A DNA stretch of 64,000 nt from Pseudomonadota bacterium. GTDB lineage: Bacteria > Pseudomonadota > Gammaproteobacteria > Ga0077536. Made by a program: the position numbers and the translations under genes. A model generated the notes under the pieces. That model was not told the origin of the DNA. It saw only the letters and a program-made list of their open reading frames with translations, and ran no database searches. How positions within the stretch are numbered: the stretch's first letter is position 1; each line of letters begins with the position of its first letter. The stretch is from the NCBI GenBank assembly GCA_016719885.1, contig JADJYF010000005.1, positions 186,001 to 250,000 on the forward strand. The letters run 5' to 3'. This document shows positions 27,154 to 36,497 of this stretch, piece by piece.

Positions 27154-28293
27154 ATGTCCAGAACCGCACTTGCGTGCGTATTGATGGCGGCTGCGCTCAG
27201 CGGCTGCAGCAAACTTGTGCCGAAACTCGACGAAGTCCTCCCTGACAATCGCAAGGACTACAAGAAGGCGCAGACCCTGCCCGATCTCGAAGTGCCGCCG
27301 GATCTCAGCTCCGAGGCCATCAAGGATCGCATGGCGATCCCGGAGGGCGGCAAGACCGCCAAGTACTCCACCTACCAGGAGCGTCGCGCCGAGCGCCAGA
27401 AGGTGGCCGAGGTCGAGAAGAGCAACACCGCCGCGGTGCGCGTGCTGGAAAACGAACACGTGCTGTCCATCGCCGGCGCACCGGTGCAGGTATGGCCCAA
27501 GCTGCGCGACTTCTGGGCGACCCAGGGTTACAAGCTCGAACTCGACGATGTCGACCTCGGCGTGATCGAGACCGGCTGGTCCGAAGACAAGGCCAAGCTC
27601 TCGCGCGACAAGTTCAAGCTGTTCGCGGAGGCCGGCGCGGAGGCCGGTACCACCGTGTTGTACCTGTCCCACGAAGGCCAGGAACTGACGCCCAAGGGCG
27701 AGTCGCTGGAGTGGCAGCGCAAGCCGCGTGACGTCGACGCCGAACGCCAGATGGTCGACAGTCTGCAGACCTACCTGGCCGGTCAGGGCACCTCGGTGGT
27801 GTCGCAGTCCTCCCCGGGCGACGGCGCGGCGACCGCCGCCACCGCGGCGCCAGAGGCACCGGTCGCGGCCGCCGAAGCAGCGGACAGCGGCGCGGCCGCC
27901 GCCACGCCCGCCGCGCTCACCGGCGAGCACCATGCCGACATCGTCACCGTCGGTGGTGGCAAGACCTACTTGAGCCTCGCCGAGGAATTCCCCACTGCGT
28001 GGAAGAGCACCGGCGCAGCGCTGGAACAGGTGGGCGTACAGATCAAGGACTCGGACAAGGGCCGTGGCGTCTACATCGTCAAGGTCACGGGCGCCGGCGG
28101 CGAAACCGGCGGTCTGTCCAAGCTCAAGTTCTGGAGCCGCGACGGCGCCAAGGAATTGCAGGTCAGCCTGACCGGTGTCGGTCCCAAGACCGAAGTGGTG
28201 GTGCTGGACCGCGACGGCCGCTGGGAAACCGGCGAAGCCGCGGCCACGCTGCTGAAGAAGCTGCACACCGCGCTGAACGGCGGACACGGCTGA
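27154..28293 (+). CDS. bamC: Outer membrane assembly lipoprotein BamC
   Basis: BamC (NlpB) is an accessory lipoprotein of the beta-barrel assembly machine. The 379-residue protein has a lipoprotein signal with lipobox LSGC (Cys at about residue 19), a conserved unstructured N-terminal segment (PDNRKDYKKA and LEVPPDL, which binds BamD in known structures), and two helix-grip domains separated by an alanine-rich linker. The ATG at 27154 follows GAGG; the frame is open from 26986 but that overlaps dapA. Confidence 0.93.
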   Translation: MSRTALACVLMAAALSGCSKLVPKLDEVLPDNRKDYKKAQTLPDLEVPPDLSSEAIKDRMAIPEGGKTAKYSTYQERRAERQKVAEVEKSNTAAVRVLENEHVLSIAGAPVQVWPKLRDFWATQGYKLELDDVDLGVIETGWSEDKAKLSRDKFKLFAEAGAEAGTTVLYLSHEGQELTPKGESLEWQRKPRDVDAERQMVDSLQTYLAGQGTSVVSQSSPGDGAATAATAAPEAPVAAAEAADSGAAAATPAALTGEHHADIVTVGGGKTYLSLAEEFPTAWKSTGAALEQVGVQIKDSDKGRGVYIVKVTGAGGETGGLSKLKFWSRDGAKELQVSLTGVGPKTEVVVLDRDGRWETGEAAATLLKKLHTALNGGHG

Positions 28294-28316
28294 GTCACGC
28301 CCGTTCCCCGCTGCCG

Positions 28317-29117
28317 ATGCACTTCGCGGTTCTCGGCAGCGGCAGCGGCGGCAATGCCACGGTGGTGCGCCGTGGCGACGCGGCCTTGCTCATCGACTGC
28401 GGACTGTCGGTCCGCCAGCTCGAACGGCGCATGGCCCTCATTGACTGCCCGCCCGAGACGCTGACCGCGATCCTCGTCACCCACGAACACGACGACCACA
28501 TTGCCGGCGCCGCGGCGCTGTCGCGCAAGTACGCCATTCCGATCGTGACCAGCCACGGCACCCACGCCGCCGCGCGCGAGCGGCTGGCCCAGGCTCACGG
28601 CGTGGAAGCGGTACGCTCGGATCGCGACTTCGATTTCGGCGTGTTCAAGGTCAAGCCGGTGCTGGTGCCGCACGACGCACGCGAACCCTGCCAGTTCGTC
28701 ATCGGTGATGGCGAATCGCGCTTCGGCATGCTCACCGACCTCGGCCACGCCACTGCGCACGTGCTGCGCGAGTTCGGCGCGCTCGATGCGCTGGTGCTGG
28801 AATTCAACCATGAGCCGGCCCTGCTGGCGGCGAGCGCCTACCCGGCGTTTTTGCGTGAACGCATCGCCGGCCCCTACGGTCACCTCGGCAACGACGCCGC
28901 GTTGGCCCTGCTCGCAGGTCTCGACACCTCGCGCTTGCACACGCTGGTGGCGGCGCACCTGAGCGAGAAGACCAATCGACCGGGCCTGGTCGCCGACCAT
29001 CTGCGCGAACGGGCGCCGGCCGCGGCACGTTGTTCCATAGCCGATCAGCACCAGCCCTTGCCGTGGCAGGCGGTGGCGCGACCACGCCGCGCCGCGGCCA
29101 ACGCCGGCGGGCGATAA
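28317..29117 (+). CDS. MBL-fold metallo-hydrolase (WalJ/YycJ-like)
   Basis: A 266-residue metallo-beta-lactamase-fold hydrolase with the metal motif THEHDDHIAG (HxHxDH), then later histidine and aspartate ligands in VPHDA, LTDLGHA and EFNHE. It resembles the YycJ/WalJ group of single-domain nucleases or phosphodiesterases, commonly found just after dapA-bamC, with purC often next. No purC follows here. The ATG at 28317 lies 23 bases after the bamC stop. Confidence 0.88.
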   Translation: MHFAVLGSGSGGNATVVRRGDAALLIDCGLSVRQLERRMALIDCPPETLTAILVTHEHDDHIAGAAALSRKYAIPIVTSHGTHAAARERLAQAHGVEAVRSDRDFDFGVFKVKPVLVPHDAREPCQFVIGDGESRFGMLTDLGHATAHVLREFGALDALVLEFNHEPALLAASAYPAFLRERIAGPYGHLGNDAALALLAGLDTSRLHTLVAAHLSEKTNRPGLVADHLRERAPAAARCSIADQHQPLPWQAVARPRRAAANAGGR

Positions 29118-29188
29118 TTCGCGGACAATGCCCGCGCATCACGCGCCGTCGCGCGTTGGCGCGCCGTACACAGCAAGGTGACCTGATC

Positions 29189-30823
29189 ATGGCCAGCGAG
29201 GCAGCAAGCAGCACGAACGGTATCGTCGAGTACGACGCCATCATCATCGGCGCCGGCATCTCCGGCATGTATCAACTTTTGACCCTGCGGCGTCTCGGTT
29301 TGTCGGCGCACGTGTTCGAAGCCGGTACCGGCGTCGGCGGCGTGTGGTACTGGAATCGCTATCCCGGTGCGCGTTTCGACTCGGAGTCGTGGAGCTACGG
29401 CTACGGGTTCGACAAGGACCTGCTCACCGAGTGGGAATGGAGCGAGCACTTCGCCGCCCAGCCGGAAACGCTGCGCTACCTCAGCCATGTCGCGGATCGC
29501 TTCGACCTGCGGCGCGACATCAGCTTCTCGAGTCGCGTCAAGGCCGCACATTACGACGAAGTCGCCAACCTGTGGCGCATCGAGCTGGAGGACGGCAGGC
29601 GCGCGGCGGCGCGCCTGCTGGTGTCGGCGGTCGGCCCCTTGTCGGCGCCGGTGATGCCGCGGTACGAGGGCATGGACAGCTTTGCCGGCGAGGCCTGGCA
29701 CACCGGTTTGTGGCCCCATTCAGCGGTCGATTTCAGCGGCAAGCGCGTGGCGGTGATCGGCACCGGCGCCACCGGTGTGCAGCTGATCCAGGAAGTGGCC
29801 AAGAGCGCCGCCCAATTGACGGTATTCCAGCGCTCGCCCAACTGGTGCGCGCCGCTCAACAACTCGCCCATCGATGCCGCCGAGCAGGCGCGGCTCAAAC
29901 GCGAACTGCCGGACATCATCGCGCGATGCAATGCGAGCTTCGCCGGCTTCATCCACGAGGCCGACCGCCGCAGCGTGTTCGATGTCTCGGCGGCCGAACG
30001 CGAAGCCATCTTCGAAGGCTTGTACGCGGCGCCGGGTTTCGGCATCTGGCTCGGGAATTTTCGCGACACCTTGCTCGACCAAAAGGCCAACGACGAACTC
30101 AGCCGCTTCGTCGCCAACAAGATCCGCGGCCGCGTGAAAGATCCCGCGCTCGCCGAGAAACTGATCCCGACCAGCCATGGCTTCGGCACGCGTCGCGTGC
30201 CGATGGAGACCGGCTACTACGAGGTCTACAACCAACCCAACGTGGAGCTGGTGGATATTTCCGCGACCCCCATCGAACGCATCACGCCGCGCGGCATCGT
30301 CACCCGTGAGCGTGAATTCGAGTTCGACATCATCTGCTACGCGACGGGTTTCGACGCGGTGCTGGGCTCGCTCAATCGTATCGACGTGCGCGGCCTTGGC
30401 GGTCTCGCGTTGAAGGATTGCTGGGCCGCCGGCCCGCGCACCTATCTCGGTCTCACGGCGCAGGGATTCCCCAACTTCTTCACCCTGGTCGGCCCGCACA
30501 ACGCCGCGAGTTTCTGCAACATCCCGCGCTGTATCGAACAGAACGTCGAATGGGTGCGGGATGTCGTGGCCTACATGCAGGCCGAGGGCCTGACGCGCAT
30601 CGAACCGCGCGAGGAGGCGGTCGAGGCGTGGACGCAGCACGTGCTCGACGGCGTCGAGAAACTCCTGTTCAGCAAGGTCAACTCGTGGTTCATGGGCGTC
30701 AATCCCAATATCCCCGGCCGCCAGCAGCGTCACTTCCTGCTCTATGCCGGCGGCTTGCCCTTGTATCGCAAGCGCTGTGAAGAGGAAGCGGCGAGCGGTT
30801 ACGCGAATTTTCGCTTGAGTTAG
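29189..30823 (+). CDS. Flavin-containing (Baeyer-Villiger type) monooxygenase
   Basis: A second class B monooxygenase, 544 residues, paralogous to the one at 11920. FAD motif GAGISG (21-26), fingerprint FAGEAWHTGLW (165-175) and NADPH motif GTGATG (191-196) are at the same positions, and GVWYWNRYPGARFD matches. The fingerprint ends LW where the other has RW. AAGGTGA precedes the ATG at 29189; the open frame from 29030 overlaps the metallo-hydrolase. It has no esterase neighbour. Substrate unknown. Confidence 0.92.
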   Translation: MASEAASSTNGIVEYDAIIIGAGISGMYQLLTLRRLGLSAHVFEAGTGVGGVWYWNRYPGARFDSESWSYGYGFDKDLLTEWEWSEHFAAQPETLRYLSHVADRFDLRRDISFSSRVKAAHYDEVANLWRIELEDGRRAAARLLVSAVGPLSAPVMPRYEGMDSFAGEAWHTGLWPHSAVDFSGKRVAVIGTGATGVQLIQEVAKSAAQLTVFQRSPNWCAPLNNSPIDAAEQARLKRELPDIIARCNASFAGFIHEADRRSVFDVSAAEREAIFEGLYAAPGFGIWLGNFRDTLLDQKANDELSRFVANKIRGRVKDPALAEKLIPTSHGFGTRRVPMETGYYEVYNQPNVELVDISATPIERITPRGIVTREREFEFDIICYATGFDAVLGSLNRIDVRGLGGLALKDCWAAGPRTYLGLTAQGFPNFFTLVGPHNAASFCNIPRCIEQNVEWVRDVVAYMQAEGLTRIEPREEAVEAWTQHVLDGVEKLLFSKVNSWFMGVNPNIPGRQQRHFLLYAGGLPLYRKRCEEEAASGYANFRLS

Positions 30824-30830
30824 TGCGATT

Positions 30831-30858
30831 CTCGAATGTGCGAATGAATTCGCACCTA
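30831..30858. repeat. Single arm of the hairpin repeat
   Basis: A 28 bp exact match to 5805-5832, covering the right arm of the nested repeat except its last four bases. It contains the complete 8 bp mini-hairpin with a 2 bp gap. It lies in the 71 bp between the convergent monooxygenase and der genes. No second arm is present. Confidence 0.85.
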
Positions 30859-30894
30859 GCGAGGTGCGCGCAAGTCATCGCGCCTTGAGCGCTA

Positions 30895-32322
30895 CTACTT
30901 CTTCTTGACGTGACTCATGAGGCGCCGGCGTTTTTCCTGCTGGCGCTGGTTGAGATTGTTGCGGCGTCCCGCGTACGGATTGGCGCCCTGGCGGAATTCA
31001 AGTTGGATGGGGGTGCCGACCAGGTCGAGTTTTTCGCGGAAGAAATTTTCGAGATAACGCTTGTAGCTGTTGGGTACACCGTCGACCTGGTTGCCGTGGA
31101 TGACGATGGTGGGCGGGTTGCGTCCGCCGAGATGCGCGTAGCGCATCTTGATGCGTCGACCATTGACCATCGGCGGCGCGTGGGCGGTGGTGGCCTGCTG
31201 CAGGAGCTCGGTCAGGTCATGCGTGCGCGGCGCGGCGAAAGCCGATTCCCAGGCGGCATCGATGGCGGAGAACAAATCGCCGACGCCGCTGCCGTGCAGC
31301 GCCGAGATGCAGCGCACTTCGGCGAAATTGGCGAAGCGCAGGCGGCGCTCCAGCTCACGTTGGATGTGTTCGCGCTGGTCGCCCGACAGGCCGTCCCACT
31401 TGTTGACCACCACCACCAGCGCGCGCCCGCTGTCGAGCACCATGCCGAGCAGGTGCAGGTCCTGTTCGATGATGCCGTCGTGGGCATCGATCAAAAGCAG
31501 CGCGATTTGTGTTCGCTCCAGCGCGTTCAAGGTTTGCACCGCGCTGAACTTCTCCTCGAGGCCATGGGTGCGGCCGCGTTTGCGCAGGCCCGCGGTATCG
31601 ATGATGGTGTAGGCGCGCCCGCGCCGTTCGAAATCGCTGTCGACCGCGTCGCGCGTGGTGCCCGGCACGTTCGAGGTGATCATGCGGTCCTCACCGAGGA
31701 TGCGATTGACCAGCGTCGACTTGCCGACGTTGGGTCGGCCGATGACGGTGATGCGCACGCGCTCGCCGCGCGCTTCCTGCTGGTAGGATTCGCGCGATGG
31801 CCAGTCGGCGGTGAGATCTTCGATCATCGCCGTCACGCCGTCGCCATGGGCGGCGGATATCGCGTAACCGCGCGACAGGCCGAGGCTCGCGAACTCGGCG
31901 AGCGCGATATTGCTCTCACGGCCTTCGGCCTTGTTCACGCACAGCACCGCGCGGGTGCCGCCCTCGCGCAGGGTCTTGACGATCTCCTCGTCACTGGCAT
32001 TGATGCCGGCGCGGCCATCGACCATCACGATCACCGCGTCACACAGGCGCGCGGCGGTCAGGGCCTGGGCGCTGACCTGGTTGGCGAGGGAATCTTCCTG
32101 CTGGCCTTCGATACCACCGGTATCGACCACGATGTAGCCGGCGTCGCCGACGCGCCCGATGCCGACCTTGGGATCGCGCGTGAGTCCCGGCACGTCGGCC
32201 ACCAGCGCGTCACGCGAGCGGGTGAGGCGATTGAACAGCGTGGATTTGCCGACGTTCGGTCGACCGACGATGGCGATGGTGGGTTTGCCGCCTGCGGCCG
32301 TGAACGGCTTCATCTCGGACAT
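30895..32322 (-). CDS. der: Ribosome-associated GTPase Der (EngA)
   Basis: Der is a double GTPase needed for 50S ribosome assembly. The 475-residue protein has two G domains, each starting with GRPNVGKST (about residues 20-28 and in the middle), G3 motifs DTGGI and DTAGL, the NKWD motif in the second domain, and a C-terminal KH-like domain ending in a basic tail MSHVKKK. It is the last gene of the rodZ-hisS-yfgM-bamB-der series. Its 3' end faces the monooxygenase gene across a repeat. Confidence 0.97.
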   Translation of the reverse strand: MSEMKPFTAAGGKPTIAIVGRPNVGKSTLFNRLTRSRDALVADVPGLTRDPKVGIGRVGDAGYIVVDTGGIEGQQEDSLANQVSAQALTAARLCDAVIVMVDGRAGINASDEEIVKTLREGGTRAVLCVNKAEGRESNIALAEFASLGLSRGYAISAAHGDGVTAMIEDLTADWPSRESYQQEARGERVRITVIGRPNVGKSTLVNRILGEDRMITSNVPGTTRDAVDSDFERRGRAYTIIDTAGLRKRGRTHGLEEKFSAVQTLNALERTQIALLLIDAHDGIIEQDLHLLGMVLDSGRALVVVVNKWDGLSGDQREHIQRELERRLRFANFAEVRCISALHGSGVGDLFSAIDAAWESAFAAPRTHDLTELLQQATTAHAPPMVNGRRIKMRYAHLGGRNPPTIVIHGNQVDGVPNSYKRYLENFFREKLDLVGTPIQLEFRQGANPYAGRRNNLNQRQQEKRRRLMSHVKKK

Positions 32323-32383
32323 GCGGGCCTCCAGCGCGACGCTCGCGGGCGACGACCATGGCCCAGCGCCACGGTCACACCGT

Positions 32384-33559
32384 TCATTGCGGCCGCAACG
32401 CGACCAACTGGCCGGTGGAGGAATAGACCAGCAGAATGCCGTCGGCGCCGATGGCCGGCGCGATGATGCGCTCCTTGGTCACGCGCTCACGGTATTCGAA
32501 GTCACCGGTCGCGGCGTCCAGCCAATGTACGTGGCCTTCGAAGTCGGCCACCACCACGTGGCCCTGGAAAAAGATCGGCGCGGTGACGAAGCGATTGGCC
32601 AGCGCCTCCTGCTTCCACACCGAGGTGCCGGTCTTGGCATCGAGCGCCCAGATCGAACCCTTGTCATCGGTGACGTAGACGCGATCGTCGCCGACCGACA
32701 GCTCTTCGTAGGACGACACTTCGCGGGTCCACAGGATCTTGCCGTCGGCTATCGACAGCGCGGCCACCGAGCCCTGGAAGCTCGAAACATAGGCCATGGT
32801 GCCGACGATCACCGGCGCCGCATCGACGTCGACCATGCGTTCCAGGTCGGAACGGCCGGTGGGCGTCGCCAGCGGGCTCTCCCACACCATCTTGCCACTC
32901 TTGAGATTGACGGCCGCGAAGCGGCCATTGTCGAAGCCCGCCATGGCGACGTCTTCTTCGATCACCGGAGGCGCCACGCCGCGCAGGGTGAGGGTCGGCA
33001 CGCTGCGCTCATAGACCCACATCTCGGCACCGGTCGCGGAGTTCAAACCGTACAGACGACCGTCGCCGGTGCGCACCACGGTCACGCCGTTGGCGGCAGT
33101 CGGCGCGGCCAGCACTTCGCTCGAGACCTTGGCCACCCAGCGCACCTTGCCGGTGTCGGCCTCGCGCGCTATCACGCGGCCGTCGCCCGTGCCCATCAGC
33201 ACCAGGCCATCACCGCCGCCCGGGCCGCCGGTGTACTGCACGTTCTTGTCGTGGATGTCCCATTCTTCCTTGCCGGTCGCGAGCGTGCTGGCGACCAGGT
33301 GACCATAGCGGTCGGCGACGAACAGGCGTTCGCCGAACACCACCGGCGTGAGCTTGAGATATTGTTCGTCGGAGCCCTTGCCGATGCGATCGGACCACAG
33401 CTTCTCGACCTTGAGCCGTGCCTCGAACTCTTCGAGTTCGTTGGGCTTGATGGCGTTGCTGGACTCGCGAAGGATCAGATCCTTGGTGGTCTGGCAGGAG
33501 GCGAGCACGGCGACCAGGGTCGCCAGCATCAAGGCGCGCAGCAGCAGGCTCATGCTCAC
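32384..33559 (-). CDS. bamB: Outer membrane assembly lipoprotein BamB
   Basis: BamB is the eight-bladed beta-propeller lipoprotein of the barrel assembly machine. The 391-residue protein has a lipoprotein signal with lipobox LASC (Cys about residue 22) and repeated propeller segments such as VYVTDDKGSIWALDAKTG. It overlaps the yfgM stop by four bases (ATGA). An internal ATG two codons in is an equally good start. Confidence 0.95.
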   Translation of the reverse strand: MSMSLLLRALMLATLVAVLASCQTTKDLILRESSNAIKPNELEEFEARLKVEKLWSDRIGKGSDEQYLKLTPVVFGERLFVADRYGHLVASTLATGKEEWDIHDKNVQYTGGPGGGDGLVLMGTGDGRVIAREADTGKVRWVAKVSSEVLAAPTAANGVTVVRTGDGRLYGLNSATGAEMWVYERSVPTLTLRGVAPPVIEEDVAMAGFDNGRFAAVNLKSGKMVWESPLATPTGRSDLERMVDVDAAPVIVGTMAYVSSFQGSVAALSIADGKILWTREVSSYEELSVGDDRVYVTDDKGSIWALDAKTGTSVWKQEALANRFVTAPIFFQGHVVVADFEGHVHWLDAATGDFEYRERVTKERIIAPAIGADGILLVYSSTGQLVALRPQ

Positions 33560-34212
33560 GATCCGTGGTTCTGGGCGGCGGTGGGGCTGGACAGGTTGTC
33601 GAGCTTCAGCTGGATGGAGTCGCGATCGAGGCCGAGCTTGTCGGCGCCGGCCAGGGCTTCGAGGTACTTGGTGCGCGCGCCCTTGATGTCACCGCGCGCC
33701 GCCAGCACATCGGCGCGCAGCTCCGCGATGCTGTCTTCGCCGTCGACCGACGCGATGTTCTGCAAGAGCTTGAATGCGTCGTCGGCCTTGCCTTCGGCCA
33801 GCAACAGGCGCGCCAGGCGTTCGCGCGCCACGTTGGCCAGTTCGCCTTGGCCGTCGCTGTCCAGCATGCGCTGCAATTCGGCCTTGGCCTGCGCGTAGTC
33901 GTTCTTTTCGACCGCCATCTTGGCGACCAACAGGCCGCTGAGCTTGGCGTAGACGGAATCGGGGTAGGACTCGATGATGGCATGGCCGGCCTTCATCGCA
34001 TCGTCGATTTTCTGCGCGGCGGCCATCTCGATGAGCTGCTCGTAGTTCTGCGAGGCGCTTTCGGCGTGCGCCGACTGGGTCGTATCCCAGTAGCGCCAGG
34101 CCGCCAGGCCACCGATGCCGAGGGCCAGGCCGAGCAACAGCGCATTGCCATTGTTCTTCCACCAGCGGCGGATTTGTTCAACCTGTTCCTGCTCTGAAAC
34201 GTAAGCGTCCAT
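33556..34212 (-). CDS. yfgM: YfgM family ancillary SecYEG translocon subunit
   Basis: A 218-residue inner membrane protein: short cytoplasmic N-terminus (SEQEQVEQIRRWWKNNG), one membrane helix (about 26-42) and a periplasmic tetratricopeptide-like domain. In Escherichia coli YfgM attaches to the Sec translocon with PpiD and helps envelope protein maturation. Its place between hisS and bamB is the usual one. The 87 bp to hisS upstream is the largest gap in this part of the operon. Confidence 0.92.
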   Translation of the reverse strand: MDAYVSEQEQVEQIRRWWKNNGNALLLGLALGIGGLAAWRYWDTTQSAHAESASQNYEQLIEMAAAQKIDDAMKAGHAIIESYPDSVYAKLSGLLVAKMAVEKNDYAQAKAELQRMLDSDGQGELANVARERLARLLLAEGKADDAFKLLQNIASVDGEDSIAELRADVLAARGDIKGARTKYLEALAGADKLGLDRDSIQLKLDNLSSPTAAQNHGS

Positions 34213-34299
34213 TGGGCCTTCTCCGCCGGTCAGGCGTCGCTATGCTGGATAAATCGGGTCGCGATTATAGCCGGATTCCCGGGGGGTGCCCGGCCGTGT

Positions 34300-35574
34300 T
34301 CAGGGCGCCGCGCCGAGCAGCGCCGCCAGTGCCTCGGCCACGCTGCCCTGGGCATGCACGGCCTGGGCGCGCTCGCCGCGCAGCGGTTTGACGGTGACGG
34401 TGCCGGCCGCCACTTCGTCGTCGCCGAGCAGCAGCGCGACCGCCGCCCCCGACCTGTCGGCCTTCTTCATGCGTGATTTCAAACTGCCGCCGCCGACGTG
34501 CAACACGATGGACCAGCCCGGCAGCGCGCTGCGCAGATCCTCCGCGAGCTTTACCGCGTGGCTGTCCAGCGCTTCGCCGGTGGCACTGACGTATACCGCC
34601 GGCGCCGTTGTCGGCCGCGCTTGCGCCTCGCACAGTTCCAGCAGACGCTCGACGCCCATCGCGAAGCCGATAGCCGGCGTCGGCTTGCCGCCCATCACTT
34701 CCACCAGGCCGTCGTAGCGGCCCCCGGCACAGACTGTGCCCTGCGCGCCGAGTTCAGTGGTAATCCACTCGAACACGGTCTTGGAGTAGTAGTCCAGGCC
34801 GCGCACCAGGCGCGGATTGCGCGTGACCTCGACGCCATTGGCGGCGAGCATCGCGCACAGGCTTTCGAAATGCGCGCTCGATTCCTCGTCGAGGTGATCG
34901 GCCAGCGACGGCGCCGCCGCCACCAGCTCGCGCAGCGCCGGGTTCTTGCTGTCGAGGATGCGCAGCGGATTGCGCTCCAGGCGGTCGCGCGAGTCTTCGT
35001 CCAGCACATCGAAATGGTCGCGGAAATACTCGGTCAACACCGCGCGATAGCGCGCACGCGCTTCACTCGAGCCCAGTGAATTCATCTCCAGGCGCAGGTT
35101 GGTCAAGCCCAGTTCGCGCCACAGGCGCGCGGTCAGGAGTATGACTTCGGCGTCGATTTCCGGTCCGGCCGCACCGAACACTTCCACGCCAATCTGGTGA
35201 AACTGACGATGGCGGCCGCGCTGCGGCCGTTCGTGACGGAACATCGGGCCCGCATACCACAGGCGCAAGGGCAACTGCTGCAGCAGACCGTTCTGCAACA
35301 CCGCGCGCACGCAGCTCGCCGTGCCCTCCGGGCGCAGGGTCAGGCTGTCGCCGTTGCGATCGTCGAAGGTGTACATCTCCTTCTGCACGATGTCCGTGGC
35401 ATCGCCGATCGAGCGTTTGAACACCGCCGACTGTTCGACCAGCGGCATGCGGATCTCGCCGTAGCCGTAGCTGGCCAGGAGCCTGGCAACGGTGTCTTCG
35501 AAGGCGCGCCACGCGGCGCTGGCCGGCGGCACGATGTCGTTCATGCCGCGCACCGCCTGCAAATGACTGCTCAT
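34300..35574 (-). CDS. hisS: Histidyl-tRNA synthetase
   Basis: HisS charges tRNA-His. The 424-residue class II synthetase has motif 1 and 2 segments including LRPEGTASCVRA and MFRHERPQRGR, the histidine-specific loop RGLDYYSKTVFEW, and the C-terminal anticodon domain. Its ATG overlaps the rodZ stop by four bases. In most gammaproteobacteria ispG lies between rodZ and hisS; it is absent here. Confidence 0.97.
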   Translation of the reverse strand: MSSHLQAVRGMNDIVPPASAAWRAFEDTVARLLASYGYGEIRMPLVEQSAVFKRSIGDATDIVQKEMYTFDDRNGDSLTLRPEGTASCVRAVLQNGLLQQLPLRLWYAGPMFRHERPQRGRHRQFHQIGVEVFGAAGPEIDAEVILLTARLWRELGLTNLRLEMNSLGSSEARARYRAVLTEYFRDHFDVLDEDSRDRLERNPLRILDSKNPALRELVAAAPSLADHLDEESSAHFESLCAMLAANGVEVTRNPRLVRGLDYYSKTVFEWITTELGAQGTVCAGGRYDGLVEVMGGKPTPAIGFAMGVERLLELCEAQARPTTAPAVYVSATGEALDSHAVKLAEDLRSALPGWSIVLHVGGGSLKSRMKKADRSGAAVALLLGDDEVAAGTVTVKPLRGERAQAVHAQGSVAEALAALLGAAP

Positions 35575-36497
35575 TGTCGAGTCGACTCCTGGGCTGACTG
35601 GTTGCCGTCCCCGAGGCTGGTTTTGACCACGCCGTCGCGCGCCAGGGGCGCGAGGTCGATGCGCTTGCCGTCGAAGGACAGACGCACCGCCGGCGCGTTG
35701 CCGATGACCAGTGCGTAGGGCCGTTTACCGGTAATGCGAACCTCGTTGCCGGGGCGGACCAGGTTGTAATAAAGACGTGCGCCGCCGGCATCGAGGATCT
35801 CGACCCAGGCATCGGCGCTGGAATTGAGGACGATGTCAGCGACGCCGCCGGCGGCCACGGTCGCGTCAGCGGCCGGTGACGTGCCGGTGTCCTGCGCGGC
35901 CGCGCCGTCGCTGGCGCCGTCGGCGATGCTGGCTTCCGGATCCGGTGCGCGGAAGAACGGGTCTTCGGAATGCGCGACCTGCTCGAATTGATAGGACAGC
36001 GGCTCGGTGGGCGGGATCGGCACGATCGCCGACGGATTGCTCTCGTGCAGGTAGTCGAGCATCGAAAACGAATCGCCATGCGAGCGCCACCACATTGCGA
36101 TCAACACCAGCAGGCCGGCCAGCAGCGCGAAGGTGGTGTATCGCACGATGCGACTGTCGCTCGTGATCTCCATTGGCGGGCGCGACTCGAAATCGGCCAA
36201 CGGCGGCGCCTCTCGCGTGCTCTGGGCATCGAACTGTTCGAGCAGGTGCGCAGTGTCGAGCCCGAGTTCCTTGCCGACCGAACGCAGGTAGCCGCGCACG
36301 AAGGCCGGCGCCGGCAGTTCGTCGAAGCGCTCTTCCTCGAGCTGTCTGACGATGCGCGGTTCGAGGCGCAGATTGCGCGCCAGGTCGATTTGACTGAGAT
36401 TGCGCTGCTCGCGCGCGAGCTTGAGCGCGGCGCCTATGCCGCCGTGCTGCCCTTCACTGCCGGAACGCTGAGGTTCACCCGTATCGTGCTCGGTCAC
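35571..36497 (-). CDS. rodZ: Cytoskeletal protein RodZ
   Basis: RodZ links MreB filaments to the membrane and the elongation machinery. The 308-residue protein has an N-terminal Cro/CI-type helix-turn-helix (LKLAREQRNLSQIDLARNLR), a basic juxtamembrane region, one membrane helix (about residues 117-133), a disordered acidic linker and a C-terminal periplasmic beta domain (DUF4115: WVEILDAGGARLYYNLV). It overlaps pilW and hisS by four bases on each side. Confidence 0.94.
   Translation of the reverse strand: MTEHDTGEPQRSGSEGQHGGIGAALKLAREQRNLSQIDLARNLRLEPRIVRQLEEERFDELPAPAFVRGYLRSVGKELGLDTAHLLEQFDAQSTREAPPLADFESRPPMEITSDSRIVRYTTFALLAGLLVLIAMWWRSHGDSFSMLDYLHESNPSAIVPIPPTEPLSYQFEQVAHSEDPFFRAPDPEASIADGASDGAAAQDTGTSPAADATVAAGGVADIVLNSSADAWVEILDAGGARLYYNLVRPGNEVRITGKRPYALVIGNAPAVRLSFDGKRIDLAPLARDGVVKTSLGDGNQSAQESTRQ

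Noticed and set aside
11920..30823. The two Baeyer-Villiger-type monooxygenases as a recent tandem duplication or a shared mobile island
   Set aside because: They lie about 16 kb apart, differ clearly in sequence, and are separated by housekeeping genes with no mobile-element traces.
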